Positions 15,498 through 25,472 of a stretch of DNA of 64,000 nucleotides are shown here, piece after piece. Source of the stretch: Ignavibacteriota bacterium (lineage in GTDB: Bacteria; Bacteroidota; Ignavibacteria; Ignavibacteriales; Melioribacteraceae). The stretch's first letter is position 1; every line of letters starts with the position of its first letter. Where the stretch lies: NCBI GenBank assembly GCA_016716225.1, contig JADJWT010000001.1:1674001-1738000 (forward strand), written 5' to 3'. The notes beneath the pieces were generated by a model, which saw only the letters and a program-made list of their open reading frames with translations, made no database searches and was not told the DNA's origin. A program made the translations under genes and the position numbers.

Positions 15498-17351
15498 TTG
15501 AAAAATACTCTTAATTACTCTTATTTCGATTTAGATATAATAAGTAAATTTGAATCCTTTGAAGAATTTCCCAATACTAAACCGGTAATTTTAGCTGGCA
15601 GTAACGGATTGATTCTTTTTGCCAATAACTCCGCCCGAATCAAACACAAATTCAAAGAAGGAAAAAATTTATTTGAATTTAAATCTGAGCCGGATTTAGA
15701 ATCACTTTTTACCAATCTTACAAAAAGTAGAATCACAAGTTTTTCAACAGATTTTGTGATTAAAGATGATAATAATTATTACAGCGGATATTTATTAAAT
15801 CTTGAAAAAGTTATAATTAAGAATGAAGATGTTTTTATAATTTACATCGAATCTCAAGATAACAGAACTCGAATTACAAAAAAAATTAACTCTTATAATC
15901 AAGCACTTGAATCAGTAAACGTAGGAGTTTTACTTGCTGATAAAAATGCAAATATAAATTATTTATCAACATCTTTTGAAGAATTCCTACATAAAAATAT
16001 TGAAGAAGTTTATAGCAAAAATTTAGCAGAAGTTTTCAAAAAACATTTATCCACTCAAGAATTGATTGATCTACAATTCTCAATTGACCATCATCAGAAT
16101 TGGGTGAAAGTAATTTCGGATATTTCAAATGATGGTGATATTTTATATAAAGAAATTAGACTAAATACCGTTCAAGATAATATTGATAAATCGATAAGTT
16201 ATATTGTTACTGCAAATGATATTACCGAACATATTAAACAAGCGAGATTATTAAAAATATCCGAACAAAAACAGAAATCAATTATTAACAATATCTCTGA
16301 TCCAATTTTAATTTTAAGAAAAGAAAAAAATTATCTTCTATTCGAAAACGCAAATAATAGTTTTTATTCAAATATTCTTTTATCAAAAAATGAGATAAAG
16401 CCGGAATCAAAAGTTGAAGAAATATTATCAAGAGAATTGTATAATTCAATAAATATTTCGATAACAAATTTGAATAATACCAATCGTGTTCACTCTCAAT
16501 TTCATTTTACTTCATTGAACAATAAAAGATATTTAGGAAAAATAACTTTTACGGATGATAATTCTGATCACATCAAACTTTATATTATAAGCATGACTGA
16601 CATTACTGAACAGCTTGAAATTGAACGAAAACTTAGAGAGGCTTATAAAAAAGAAATCAGTTTGAATAAATTAAAATCTACATTTCTTGCAAATATGTCG
16701 CATGAAATTAGAACTCCATTAAATGCTATTGTAGGATATTCTGATTTACTTGAAGATGATGTAAAAGCCAAAAATTTTGAATCTTCAACACAAATGACAA
16801 CATATTTAAAAGAAGGTGTTAATCGTTTGCTAAAATTGGTTGATAATATAGTTGAAGTTTCACTTTTAGAATCGGGAAATGAAGAAATTGAACTAACTAA
16901 AATTGATCTTAATTCAGTAATTAATTTAAATCAAGATTATTGGAAAGAACAAGCGAAAATTAAATCAATTAATTTTAAGTTTGAACTTACACCAGTTGAA
17001 ATAAAAATTTATGCCAATGAAGAAAAACTTAACAGAGCAATAAATGAAATTGTTGACAATGCAATTAAATACAGTAATGAGAATGGAGAGATTATTATCT
17101 CAACTTTAAATGAAGAATCTAGCGGAATAATTATTGTAAAAGATTTTGGAATTGGAATTGATAAAAATAATCTGGAAAAAATATTGCAAATTTTTGAGCA
17201 AGGTGAAGACGTTGGATATACCAGAAAATATGAAGGTGCGGGTTTAGGCCTTTCACTTGCAAACAAATTAATATCATATATGAAAGGTGAATTAAAAATT
17301 ATAAGTGAATTAAAAAAAGGAACTTCAGTACAACTTATTCTGCCAAAGTAA
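15498..17351 (+). CDS. cytoplasmic multi-PAS sensor histidine kinase
   Basis: This 617-residue kinase has no membrane span. Three PAS-like segments are suggested (about 25-120, 130-245, 255-372; the second and third end in DITEH and DITEQ). A HisKA domain carries His402 in NMSHEIRTPLNAIVGYSDLL. The C-terminal ATPase has an N-box (NEIVDNAIKYS), G1 (DFGIGID) and G2 (GAGLGLSLAN). Translation starts at TTG 15498; no ATG is available nearby. Its receiver could be the protein at 14104. It is co-transcribed with the hypothetical gene before it, hence probably in the flagellar regulon. Confidence 0.92.
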   Translation: MKNTLNYSYFDLDIISKFESFEEFPNTKPVILAGSNGLILFANNSARIKHKFKEGKNLFEFKSEPDLESLFTNLTKSRITSFSTDFVIKDDNNYYSGYLLNLEKVIIKNEDVFIIYIESQDNRTRITKKINSYNQALESVNVGVLLADKNANINYLSTSFEEFLHKNIEEVYSKNLAEVFKKHLSTQELIDLQFSIDHHQNWVKVISDISNDGDILYKEIRLNTVQDNIDKSISYIVTANDITEHIKQARLLKISEQKQKSIINNISDPILILRKEKNYLLFENANNSFYSNILLSKNEIKPESKVEEILSRELYNSINISITNLNNTNRVHSQFHFTSLNNKRYLGKITFTDDNSDHIKLYIISMTDITEQLEIERKLREAYKKEISLNKLKSTFLANMSHEIRTPLNAIVGYSDLLEDDVKAKNFESSTQMTTYLKEGVNRLLKLVDNIVEVSLLESGNEEIELTKIDLNSVINLNQDYWKEQAKIKSINFKFELTPVEIKIYANEEKLNRAINEIVDNAIKYSNENGEIIISTLNEESSGIIIVKDFGIGIDKNNLEKILQIFEQGEDVGYTRKYEGAGLGLSLANKLISYMKGELKIISELKKGTSVQLILPK

Positions 17352-17558
17352 AATGTAAATTTCCTCACAAGAAATTCTAATTTATAAATTTCTACATCAT
17401 TTAAATATTTAGAAATTATAATTTTATAAGACTTTCAAATTCAAAAATTTATTTAAAACCCTAACAATACTTATTAATTATTAAGTTGATTTCGTACATA
17501 ATAAAGAATTATGTTTAGAAATCTAAAATCATTACGCTAACAAAAATCCAAATAATGT

Positions 17559-18392
17559 ATGAAGAAAATTGTTTTTCTTTGGATTCTTTCATTTATAATT
17601 ACTGTATCAACTGCAGTTTACCAAAGAATGACTGGTCCTACATATCCAATCTCCGGAAAAACTAATTTAAACAATAGTGTTGTAAATTTTAAATTTGCAA
17701 GATCACACGGTGGTTTAACTGATCACGAAGTAAAAATCTTAGTAAATAATAAAAATATATACGGAAATTTATTTTACAAAAGGTATAAAACTTCGGATGA
17801 ATGGATTGAAATTCCGATGAAAAATATTAATGGTGAATTAATTGGAAAATTACCACATCAACCACCAGCTGGGAAATTGCAATATTTTGTTGAATTAAAT
17901 TCACAAAATGATTTTATAAAAATTCCAAATGATCATCCTGTAATTATCAGATTTAAAGGGGATGTCCCAAATTATATTTTAATTCCTCACATAATTGCAA
18001 TGTTTATGGGAATGCTGTTTTCGACAAGAACCGGATTAGAATATTTTAATAATGGAAAAAATATCAGAAAACTTACAATTTGGACTTTAACGTTTCTAAT
18101 TATTGGCGGATTTATTCTTGGTCCAATTATGCAGAAATTTGCTTTCGGCGAATACTGGACGGGCTTTCCGTTTGGTATAGATTTAACGGATAACAAAACT
18201 TTAATTACAATTTTGGGATGGTTATTTGCATTTTTTATGTATAAGAAAAGTAAAAATCCTAAACTTTGGGCAGCATTTGCATCAATTTTATTAATTATTG
18301 TATATTTAATTCCGCATAGTGTTCTTGGCTCAGAATTAGACTACAACAAGCTTGATGCTCAGAAAAAATCATTAGAAAAAACAATTGATTAA
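17559..18392 (+). CDS. uncharacterised five-span membrane protein
   Basis: The 277-residue protein has an N-terminal span (5-22), an exposed beta-rich domain (about 30-130) containing a QPPAGKLQYFVEL stretch, and four more spans: IPHIIAMFMGMLFST, LTIWTLTFLIIGGFIL, LITILGWLFAFFMY and AFASILLIIVYLIP. There is no known domain. It lies 9 bases before the subtilase gene, so the two probably form an operon. Function unknown. Confidence 0.8.
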   Translation: MKKIVFLWILSFIITVSTAVYQRMTGPTYPISGKTNLNNSVVNFKFARSHGGLTDHEVKILVNNKNIYGNLFYKRYKTSDEWIEIPMKNINGELIGKLPHQPPAGKLQYFVELNSQNDFIKIPNDHPVIIRFKGDVPNYILIPHIIAMFMGMLFSTRTGLEYFNNGKNIRKLTIWTLTFLIIGGFILGPIMQKFAFGEYWTGFPFGIDLTDNKTLITILGWLFAFFMYKKSKNPKLWAAFASILLIIVYLIPHSVLGSELDYNKLDAQKKSLEKTID

Positions 18393-18401
18393 AGGGGTAA
18401 T

Positions 18402-21209
18402 ATGAAAAAATTATTATTTGTTTCATTAATTCTTTTTGCAATTAATATTTTAATTGCACAGCAAAATGAACAGACTTTTATTTCTCTAAGAAATACCGGA
18501 GTTGAAAAATTCCAGCAAAAATTTCCAGAGTATGATGGAAGAGGAACAATAATTTTAGTTTTAGATACCGGCGTTGATATGGGGGTTGATGGTTTAACAA
18601 CAACCTCAACTGGCGAAATAAAAGTAATTGATGTTCAAGATTTTACGGGGCAAGGAGATATTCCATTTTTTGAAGCCGAAATTGATGAAGAAAATGATGT
18701 GGAATATTTTGTGAATGAAACTAAAGGTTATAAAATTTCCGGAGCAAATAAATTACAATTTAAAGCAACAGATGATAAATATTTTATCGGTGTAATTGAT
18801 GAAACACTTTGGAAAAATTCCGGTTCCGGAGTTGATGATGTAAATGGAAATAAAAAAACAGACGATAAATTTTATTTTGTGACATTTCAAACTCTAGAAA
18901 ATTCGGAAAAATTTTGGGTCGTGTTTTTAGATCTAAATAATAATGGAAAACTTGATGATGAGAAACCTTTAAGAAATTATAAAGAAAAATTTGATTCATT
19001 TACTTTCCCCATAGAGAATAGTCTGCCCGGTTTTACTCTCGGCTTAAATATTCTTCCGGAAAACAAAATTGTAAGTTTTTATTTTGATGATGGTTCTCAT
19101 GGAACTCACTGCGCTGGTATTGCTGCCGGAAATAAAATTGGTAACAATGAATTATATGGAATTGCACCCGGCGCAAAAGTTATGGGATTAAAACTTGGGA
19201 ACAATAATTTTGCTGGCGGTGCAACGGTTACAGAAAGTATGAAAAAAGCTTATTTGTATGCCGATAAAATTTCTAAAGAAAGAAAAGAACCTTGCATTAT
19301 TAATATGAGTTTTGGAATTGGCTCTGAGATAGAACAGCATGCTGATATTGAAAAATTTTTAGATGAACTGGTTAAGAATAATCCATATTTATATATATCA
19401 ACTTCAAACAGTAATGAAGGTCCGGGACTCTCAACAACCGGTTTACCTTCTTCTCTAAATTCTATTTTTTCAACTGGAGCGGTTTTGGCTCAAGAAGTTG
19501 GAAATGATTTATACGGTACCACTTTGGATAAAGATATAATTTTACATTTTAGTTCTCGCGGCGGAGAAGTTAGTAAACCGGATGTTGTTGCACCGGGAGC
19601 TTGTGTTTCTACTGTTCCAAATTTTAGCGGTGGCGACAGATTTTGGGGAACTTCAATGGCATCTCCATATTCAGCTGGAGTTATGTCGGTATTGCTTGGA
19701 GCTGCAAATGTTGAATATCCGGATGTTAAAATTCCTTCTCGATTTTTATATAAAGTTCTAAAAGAAAGTGCAACAAAAATGGAAGGATATGATTTTATTG
19801 ATCAAGGTAACGGACTTATAAATATTGAAGCTGCATATAATCTGCTTAAAAAATATATTGATAACGATGAAATCAAAAACTTTGAGACGTATACTACAAA
19901 GGCATTTGCTCCTAATATGCCGAATTATTCCGCACAAAATTTATACATTAGAGATGCATCATTCTTAAATGGAAACGAAAAATTTACATTTAGAATTACA
20001 AGAGATAATACAATTGATTCTGAGAAATTTTACAGAATGTTCAATTTAAAAAGTAGTGTGGATTGGTTAAAACCGGTTCAGAAAAAAGTGCATATTAGAA
20101 ATGATCAAACAACAATTGTAAATGCAACAATAAATCCGGAAATTCTAAAAACTCCCGGTTTGTATAATGCCAAAATACTTGCATCACGAGCTGATAATTT
20201 AGCTAATCCGGAATTTGAATTAATGGCAACTTTTATTGTGCCATATGAATTTAATTCATCAAATAAATATGGTTTAACTTTTTCAAATGAAAAATTAATG
20301 CCCGGATTGCACAAAAGATATTTTTTAAAAATTCCAGTTGGAACTTCAAATCTTAAAATAAATATTAATGCCGAAGGTAAAAATTATTCTTCATTAAGAT
20401 ATTATCTGCATGATCCCGATGGACGAGAAAAATATTTTGGAATGTTTGATTCGGAAGAAAATGTTAATATCTCAAACCAAATTGATGATTTAACTCCAGG
20501 AATTTATGAGCTTGTAATACTTGGACAATTTACGTCTTTGAAAGAATCGACATATAATCTTAATCTTGAAATTGATGGTACAAATATTATTGAAAATTCA
20601 ATTGCAGAAAAAAAATCTGTAACCATTGTAAATTATTTTGGCGAAGAAAAAACTTTAAAAGTAAAAGGAAATTTACAGGGCTATAAGAAAAATTATAAAG
20701 TAAAAATAAGTGGTAATAATGTTCATAAAATTCCATTTGAATTGAAAAATGGTGAAAGTAAAAAAGAATTTGAAATTAGTTTAAGCAAAGAAGATTTTAA
20801 TAAAGTTACTGATTTTGCTTTAATGATTTATGATGAAAGCGGCAAAGCTGTTGATGTTAACGGTCTATCATATTTTTCCGGTCAATCTTCAGTATCAAAG
20901 AAAACTAATGAAAATGAAAAAATTGAAAAATATGAATTTGTATTAATTCCAGCTTTTGCTAATGCTGATGCGGAGTTAGAAGCGAATATTTGTGAAAAAA
21001 CTTACTTTGCAGAAAATGAAAAAATTTCTATGAAAGATCAAAATATTACGTTATTTCCGTTTAATGAAATTAAACTTTCTGTAAATTTTGATGAGCCAAA
21101 AATATCCAAACCAGCTGAAACAAAATATTTTGTTGAATTGATTTTTAATTCGACAAATACAAATGAAGTTGAATTCAAAAAAGTTATTACAATAAATTCT
21201 AAGGAATAA
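18402..21209 (+). CDS. secreted S8 subtilisin-family serine peptidase, tripeptidyl-peptidase II-like
   Basis: A 935-residue exported protease with a signal peptide ending NILIAQ. The catalytic triad is complete: Asp55 in VLDTGVDMG, His233 in DGSHGTHCAGIAAG and Ser418 in WGTSMASPYSAGV; the oxyanion Asn is in STSNSNEGPG. The long insert between Asp and His (about 180 residues) and the large beta-rich C-terminal half are features of the tripeptidyl-peptidase II-like branch. It lies 5 bases before an oligopeptide transporter gene, which suggests peptide scavenging. Confidence 0.93.
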   Translation: MKKLLFVSLILFAINILIAQQNEQTFISLRNTGVEKFQQKFPEYDGRGTIILVLDTGVDMGVDGLTTTSTGEIKVIDVQDFTGQGDIPFFEAEIDEENDVEYFVNETKGYKISGANKLQFKATDDKYFIGVIDETLWKNSGSGVDDVNGNKKTDDKFYFVTFQTLENSEKFWVVFLDLNNNGKLDDEKPLRNYKEKFDSFTFPIENSLPGFTLGLNILPENKIVSFYFDDGSHGTHCAGIAAGNKIGNNELYGIAPGAKVMGLKLGNNNFAGGATVTESMKKAYLYADKISKERKEPCIINMSFGIGSEIEQHADIEKFLDELVKNNPYLYISTSNSNEGPGLSTTGLPSSLNSIFSTGAVLAQEVGNDLYGTTLDKDIILHFSSRGGEVSKPDVVAPGACVSTVPNFSGGDRFWGTSMASPYSAGVMSVLLGAANVEYPDVKIPSRFLYKVLKESATKMEGYDFIDQGNGLINIEAAYNLLKKYIDNDEIKNFETYTTKAFAPNMPNYSAQNLYIRDASFLNGNEKFTFRITRDNTIDSEKFYRMFNLKSSVDWLKPVQKKVHIRNDQTTIVNATINPEILKTPGLYNAKILASRADNLANPEFELMATFIVPYEFNSSNKYGLTFSNEKLMPGLHKRYFLKIPVGTSNLKININAEGKNYSSLRYYLHDPDGREKYFGMFDSEENVNISNQIDDLTPGIYELVILGQFTSLKESTYNLNLEIDGTNIIENSIAEKKSVTIVNYFGEEKTLKVKGNLQGYKKNYKVKISGNNVHKIPFELKNGESKKEFEISLSKEDFNKVTDFALMIYDESGKAVDVNGLSYFSGQSSVSKKTNENEKIEKYEFVLIPAFANADAELEANICEKTYFAENEKISMKDQNITLFPFNEIKLSVNFDEPKISKPAETKYFVELIFNSTNTNEVEFKKVITINSKE

Positions 21210-21214
21210 ACTTT

Positions 21215-23212
21215 ATGAGTGGATTAAAATCAAGCGAAAAACCAATTGGTTTACCGGTAAATGCATACACTGAATTAAAACCAGGTGAAGAATATATTCC
21301 GGTAATGTCTCCACAATCAAAAATTATTGAAGTTACTCCATATTCTGTAATTACCGGTTTAATAATGGCTGTTTTGTTTTCGGCAGCTGCTGCATATTTG
21401 GGTTTAAAAGTGGGACAAGTTTTTGAAGCCGCAATTCCAATTGCAATTTTAGCTGTAGGATTTTCTAATATTTTTAAAAAGAAAGATTCAATGGGCCAAA
21501 ATGTAATAATTCAATCAATCGGCTCAACATCTGGAGCAGTAGTTGCCGGAGCAATATTCACACTACCGGGAATTTATATTTTAAATTTGGAAGCATCTTT
21601 TTTTCAAATGTTTATGGCTTCTTTATTTGGCGCATTTTTAGGAATTTTATTTCTCATTCCATTTAGAAAATACTTCGTTTCAGAAATGCATGGAAAGCTT
21701 CCATTCCCAGAAGGCACTGCAACTACAGAAGTTTTAGTTGCCGGAGAAAAAGGTGGAACACAAGCAATTGTATTAATTAGTGCCGGATTGATCGGAGGTA
21801 TTTATGATTTTTTAATTTCAACTTTCGGAACTTGGGCGGAAATATTTACTTCAAGAGTTGTGGGGATTGGGCAAACTATTGCTGATAATTTCAAATTAGT
21901 TTTTAGATTAAATGTAAGTGCTGCAGTTGTTGGATTAGGTTATGTAATTGGTTTAAAATATTCTCTTATAATTGTTGCTGGTTCATTTGTTTCATGGTTT
22001 GTGTTAATTCCAATTATAAATTATTTGGGAGAATTTATTACTTCACCAATTGGAGCAAATGTTCAACTTTTAATTAAGGATATGTCTGCCGAACAAATTT
22101 TTACAAATTATGTTCGTCATATTGGTATTGGAGCAATTGCAATGGCTGGATTTATTGGAATTGTTCGTTCATCTAAAGTAATTAGCTCAGCAATTTCTTT
22201 AGCTGTAAAAGAAATATTCGGAGGAAAGAATAATCAAGATTCATCCATTAGAACTCAACGAGATCTTTCAATGAAAATTATTGTTGGAGGAATTATTCTT
22301 ACAGCAATTGTTCTTTTTGTTTTCTTTTTGTATGGCGTTGTTTTTAATCTTGTACATGCTTTAGCCGGATTATTAATTGTAATGATTATGTCATTTTTAT
22401 TTACAACAGTTGCAGCTAATGCAATAGCAATTACCGGAAATAATCCGGTTTCTGGAATGACTTTGATGACATTAGTTTTATCATCAATAATACTAGTTGC
22501 AGTTGGCTTATCTGGTGCATCTGGAATGGTTTCAGCATTGATAATTGGCGGAGTTGTTTGCACAGCTCTTTCTGTTGCTGGTTCATTTGTAACTGATTTG
22601 AAAATTGGTTACTGGCTAGGTTCATCTCCAAACAAACAAGAAGGATGGAAATTTGTTGGAACAATAGTTTCTGCCGCAACAGTAGTTTGGATTATTTCTT
22701 TGTTAGATAGAATTTACGGATTTGCCGGTGGCGGTTTGCCAGCTCCGCAAGCTAATGCTATGGCGGCAGTAATTCAACCGTTAATGTCAAACCAGCCAGC
22801 TCCTTGGATGTTATACATTGCCGGCGCTTTCGTTTCTTTAATTCTTGTAATGATAAATGTTCCAGCTTTAGCTTTTGCACTTGGAATGTATTTGCCTCAA
22901 GAAATTAATACTCCATTATTAATTGGTGGTTTAATTGCTCATTTTGTATCAACAAGAAGTAAAGATGAAAATTTAAATAATGCAAGAAGAGAAAGAGGAA
23001 CATTAATTGCTTCTGGATTCATTGCTGGAGGAGCTTTAATGGGTGTTGTAAGTGTAATAATTAAAGCTGTATTAAAAGAAAATAATTTACCAGATTGGTT
23101 TATGCATGAATGGGCAGAATCAAATACGGCTGTGGTTCTTGCGTTTATCATGTTCAGTTTATTATGTGTTTATATGATTTGGGATTCATTACGTGCAAAA
23201 AAAGAAGAATAA
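21215..23212 (+). CDS. OPT-family oligopeptide transporter
   Basis: A 665-residue polytopic membrane protein with about 14-16 hydrophobic spans. Conserved OPT blocks are present: the N-terminal ELKPGEEYIPVM, SAAAAYLGLKVGQVFEAAIPIAI, GKLPFPEGTATTEVL and NVPALAFALGMYLP. The family imports peptides or metal-siderophore complexes by proton symport. Adjacency to a secreted subtilase makes peptide uptake the likelier job. The gene is followed by a strong hairpin terminator. Confidence 0.94.
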   Translation: MSGLKSSEKPIGLPVNAYTELKPGEEYIPVMSPQSKIIEVTPYSVITGLIMAVLFSAAAAYLGLKVGQVFEAAIPIAILAVGFSNIFKKKDSMGQNVIIQSIGSTSGAVVAGAIFTLPGIYILNLEASFFQMFMASLFGAFLGILFLIPFRKYFVSEMHGKLPFPEGTATTEVLVAGEKGGTQAIVLISAGLIGGIYDFLISTFGTWAEIFTSRVVGIGQTIADNFKLVFRLNVSAAVVGLGYVIGLKYSLIIVAGSFVSWFVLIPIINYLGEFITSPIGANVQLLIKDMSAEQIFTNYVRHIGIGAIAMAGFIGIVRSSKVISSAISLAVKEIFGGKNNQDSSIRTQRDLSMKIIVGGIILTAIVLFVFFLYGVVFNLVHALAGLLIVMIMSFLFTTVAANAIAITGNNPVSGMTLMTLVLSSIILVAVGLSGASGMVSALIIGGVVCTALSVAGSFVTDLKIGYWLGSSPNKQEGWKFVGTIVSAATVVWIISLLDRIYGFAGGGLPAPQANAMAAVIQPLMSNQPAPWMLYIAGAFVSLILVMINVPALAFALGMYLPQEINTPLLIGGLIAHFVSTRSKDENLNNARRERGTLIASGFIAGGALMGVVSVIIKAVLKENNLPDWFMHEWAESNTAVVLAFIMFSLLCVYMIWDSLRAKKEE

Positions 23213-23231
23213 ACAATTTTACAATTTATAT

Positions 23232-23260
23232 AAAACCCAATTCTGTTGAGTTGGGTTTTT
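23232..23260 (+). terminator. intrinsic terminator after the OPT gene
   Basis: AAAACCCAA at 23232-23240 pairs with TTGGGTTTTT at 23251-23260 across a 10-base loop, and the right arm runs into T residues. It ends 17 bases before the next ATG, so it separates the subtilase-OPT unit from the aminotransferase gene. Confidence 0.8.
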
Positions 23261-23277
23261 ATTTTGAGAAAATTATT

Positions 23278-24414
23278 ATGACAGAATTTGAAGAAACTAG
23301 AAAATATTTTCCCTATATAAAAAATGGGTTAACCTATTTTAATCATGCTGCGGTTGGACCAATTTCATCACTTGTAAAAGAAAAATTAGATGAATATTTA
23401 ATTCAGCGATCTGAGACTATTGTTGAAAATTATTTTGAAACAATTCCACAAGTTCAATCTGCAAAAGAGAAAATATCAAGATTGCTTAATGTTGATGTGA
23501 ACTTTCTAGGTTGGAGTGACAGTGTTTCTAATGCTATGAATATTGTTGCACAAGGGTTGGATTGGAAATCCGGCGATCAAATAATTTTAAATGATATAGA
23601 ATTCCCGGCAAATGTTTATCCATTTTTGAATCTTAAAAATATTGGAGTAGAAATTCTTTTTGCGAAATCTGAAAATTGGATTGTTGATTTACCTCAAATA
23701 GAAAATTTAGTTTCTTCTAAAACAAAACTTATTTCAATAAGTATGGTTCAATTTCTTTCGGGTTACAAAGCAGATATTAAAGCAATCGGTGAATTTTGTA
23801 ATAAGAAAAATATAATATTCTGTGTTGATGGAATTCAAGCTGCTGGAAATACTAAAATTGATTTGCAAAATGTTAATGTTGATTTTTTTGCCGGAGGAAC
23901 ACAAAAATGGTTAATGGGATTGCAAGGATTATCATACTTTTATATTTCACCAAAATTATTTGATAAAATTTCTCCCCAATATATTGGCTGGACTTCAGTA
24001 AAAAACGCATGGCATTTTTTGGATTACAATCTTGAATTACTTGATAATGCCGAACGTTTTCAAAACGGAACAAATTCTAGAATTTCAATGATTGCAATTG
24101 ATGAATCACTAAGTTTGTTTGAAAAAATTGGTTATGTGGAAATTGAAAAACAAATTTTAGATAATTCGATTTATTTCATTCAGCAACTTTCTGAAAAGGG
24201 TTTTGATACAATTTTAAGCAATATCGATAAGAAAAATATTGCCGGAATAGTTTCGATTAAACATGAAAAAGCAGAATACATTTTAAAAATTCTTAAAGAA
24301 AGAAAAATTGCATGTTCATTGCGTGAAGGTTTAATAAGATTCTCTCCTCATTTTTATAATACACAAGATGAAATAAATTTTGTAGTAAATGAATTATCAA
24401 AAATAAATTTCTAA
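23278..24414 (+). CDS. class V aminotransferase (cysteine-desulfurase-like fold)
   Basis: A 378-residue PLP enzyme. The start MTEFEETRKYFPYIKNGLTYFNHAAVGP is typical of class V members; an upstream in-frame extension inside the OPT gene is not used. The cofactor site shows Asp184 in FCVDGIQAAG and the Schiff-base Lys210 in FFAGGTQKWLMG. The C-terminal GLIRFSPHFYNTQDEI is also a family feature. The substrate cannot be assigned: desulfurase, kynureninase-like or isopenicillin epimerase-like members look alike at this level. Confidence 0.9.
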   Translation: MTEFEETRKYFPYIKNGLTYFNHAAVGPISSLVKEKLDEYLIQRSETIVENYFETIPQVQSAKEKISRLLNVDVNFLGWSDSVSNAMNIVAQGLDWKSGDQIILNDIEFPANVYPFLNLKNIGVEILFAKSENWIVDLPQIENLVSSKTKLISISMVQFLSGYKADIKAIGEFCNKKNIIFCVDGIQAAGNTKIDLQNVNVDFFAGGTQKWLMGLQGLSYFYISPKLFDKISPQYIGWTSVKNAWHFLDYNLELLDNAERFQNGTNSRISMIAIDESLSLFEKIGYVEIEKQILDNSIYFIQQLSEKGFDTILSNIDKKNIAGIVSIKHEKAEYILKILKERKIACSLREGLIRFSPHFYNTQDEINFVVNELSKINF

Positions 24415-24519
24415 TTTTAATTTAATATTTTTTATTTAATTAAAAGTTATTTCAATTACATTTTCTACACAAATGCAATAAATTAGGATATATAAGTGTT
24501 ATTATAAGGAGTTAATCAA

Positions 24520-25137
24520 ATGAAAAAAATAATTATAATCATCACATTAACAATTCTGATTTTTCAAAATAGTCTTTCCCAGCTTGATACTAATTCTGCA
24601 AGTAATTCAATTTGGGGAGGATTTTTCAATCTGGGAATGCAAACTTCTTCAGTTAAAAAAAATGTTTCGATTGAGCAAGGATTTTCAAATAATTTTTATG
24701 GTTTTTCATTGGGTCTGGGAATTTTCCAAAATATATTTCTTGCGGGAATTAATTTTAGCGGCGATCTTCCTAAAGATAAAAAACCATTTATAAATAATAC
24801 AACTCAAGGTGAAAAAGAATCTCAAGTTCAACTAACACAATTATCATTTTATGGTGGAATAATTTCTCCTAAATTAACATTTACAGAACAAAGCAAAATA
24901 TTTTTTACAGGATTTTTCACTTTGGGAAATATGTGGGCATTTGGTGAAGAGCGTTATATAAACGGCTGTATAGATTGCGATGAAGAAGAATTAAATGTAA
25001 ACGGAGGAATTTATTTAGATCCGGAAATTTATTTTGTCTATGATTTTGTTGGATTAGGATTTGGTTATAAATATTTTATTACCGGAGATTATGAAAATAA
25101 ATTCAGAATTAATCTCTCGTTATTTTTATACGAATAA
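24520..25137 (+). CDS. predicted secreted outer-membrane beta-barrel protein
   Basis: The 205-residue product has a signal peptide (1-20, ending NSLSQ) and then alternating aromatic/Gly strands such as WGGFFNLGMQ, YGFSLGLGIFQNIFLAGINF and VGLGFGYKYFITGDYENKFRINLSLFLYE. The C-terminus ends in an aromatic-containing strand, as in outer-membrane barrels. A short loop contains two Cys (GCIDCDEEE). A strong AAGGAG site precedes the ATG. Function unknown. Confidence 0.75.
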   Translation: MKKIIIIITLTILIFQNSLSQLDTNSASNSIWGGFFNLGMQTSSVKKNVSIEQGFSNNFYGFSLGLGIFQNIFLAGINFSGDLPKDKKPFINNTTQGEKESQVQLTQLSFYGGIISPKLTFTEQSKIFFTGFFTLGNMWAFGEERYINGCIDCDEEELNVNGGIYLDPEIYFVYDFVGLGFGYKYFITGDYENKFRINLSLFLYE

Positions 25138-25138
25138 A

Positions 25139-25164
25139 AATGCTGCACATTAAATGCAGCATTA
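25139..25164. terminator. bidirectional hairpin between convergent genes
   Basis: TGCTGCA at 25141-25147 and TGCAGCA at 25155-25161 form a perfect 7-bp stem with a 7-base loop. Flanking A and T residues extend it and provide T-rich tails on both strands. It sits between a + strand gene ending at 25137 and a - strand gene ending at 25198. Confidence 0.75.
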
Positions 25165-25197
25165 TTTAGAATATATTTTTTAAATATGCAATTAATT

Positions 25198-25413
25198 TTA
25201 TTTATCGGAATTATAGCTTAGTTCAATTTTAATGTGGAAATCTGCGCCGCTAAATAAAGTATATTTTACTTCATCAATTGTACATTTGTAATCTTCGCCA
25301 ATCAAATTTGAAACTGAAGTTGAGATTACTTTTTCTAATTCGCCAACACTTAAATTCTTTAATTTATTTTTTAACAATTTGTCTACATCAATTGGAATTT
25401 TTTCTTCTGACAT
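25198..25413 (-). CDS. small acidic/basic helical protein, unknown
   Basis: A 71-residue protein, MSEEKIPIDVDKLLKNKLKN at the start, with a predicted helix-strand layout ending in KIELSYNSDK. A GGGAG ribosome site lies 5 bases before the ATG. It is downstream of the phosphohexomutase gene on the same strand and ends at a shared terminator. No family is recognised; reality is supported by ribosome site, spacing and terminator. Confidence 0.6.
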   Translation of the reverse strand: MSEEKIPIDVDKLLKNKLKNLSVGELEKVISTSVSNLIGEDYKCTIDEVKYTLFSGADFHIKIELSYNSDK

Positions 25414-25472
25414 TTTTGACTCCCAAACTTTTTAATTAAGACGTTTTCATAATTGAATTAGTTCAATAAAAA

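Noticed and set aside
19255..19275. GCCGATAA inside the subtilase gene as a sigma-28 promoter
   Set aside because: No TAAA at the required distance and no gene start downstream.
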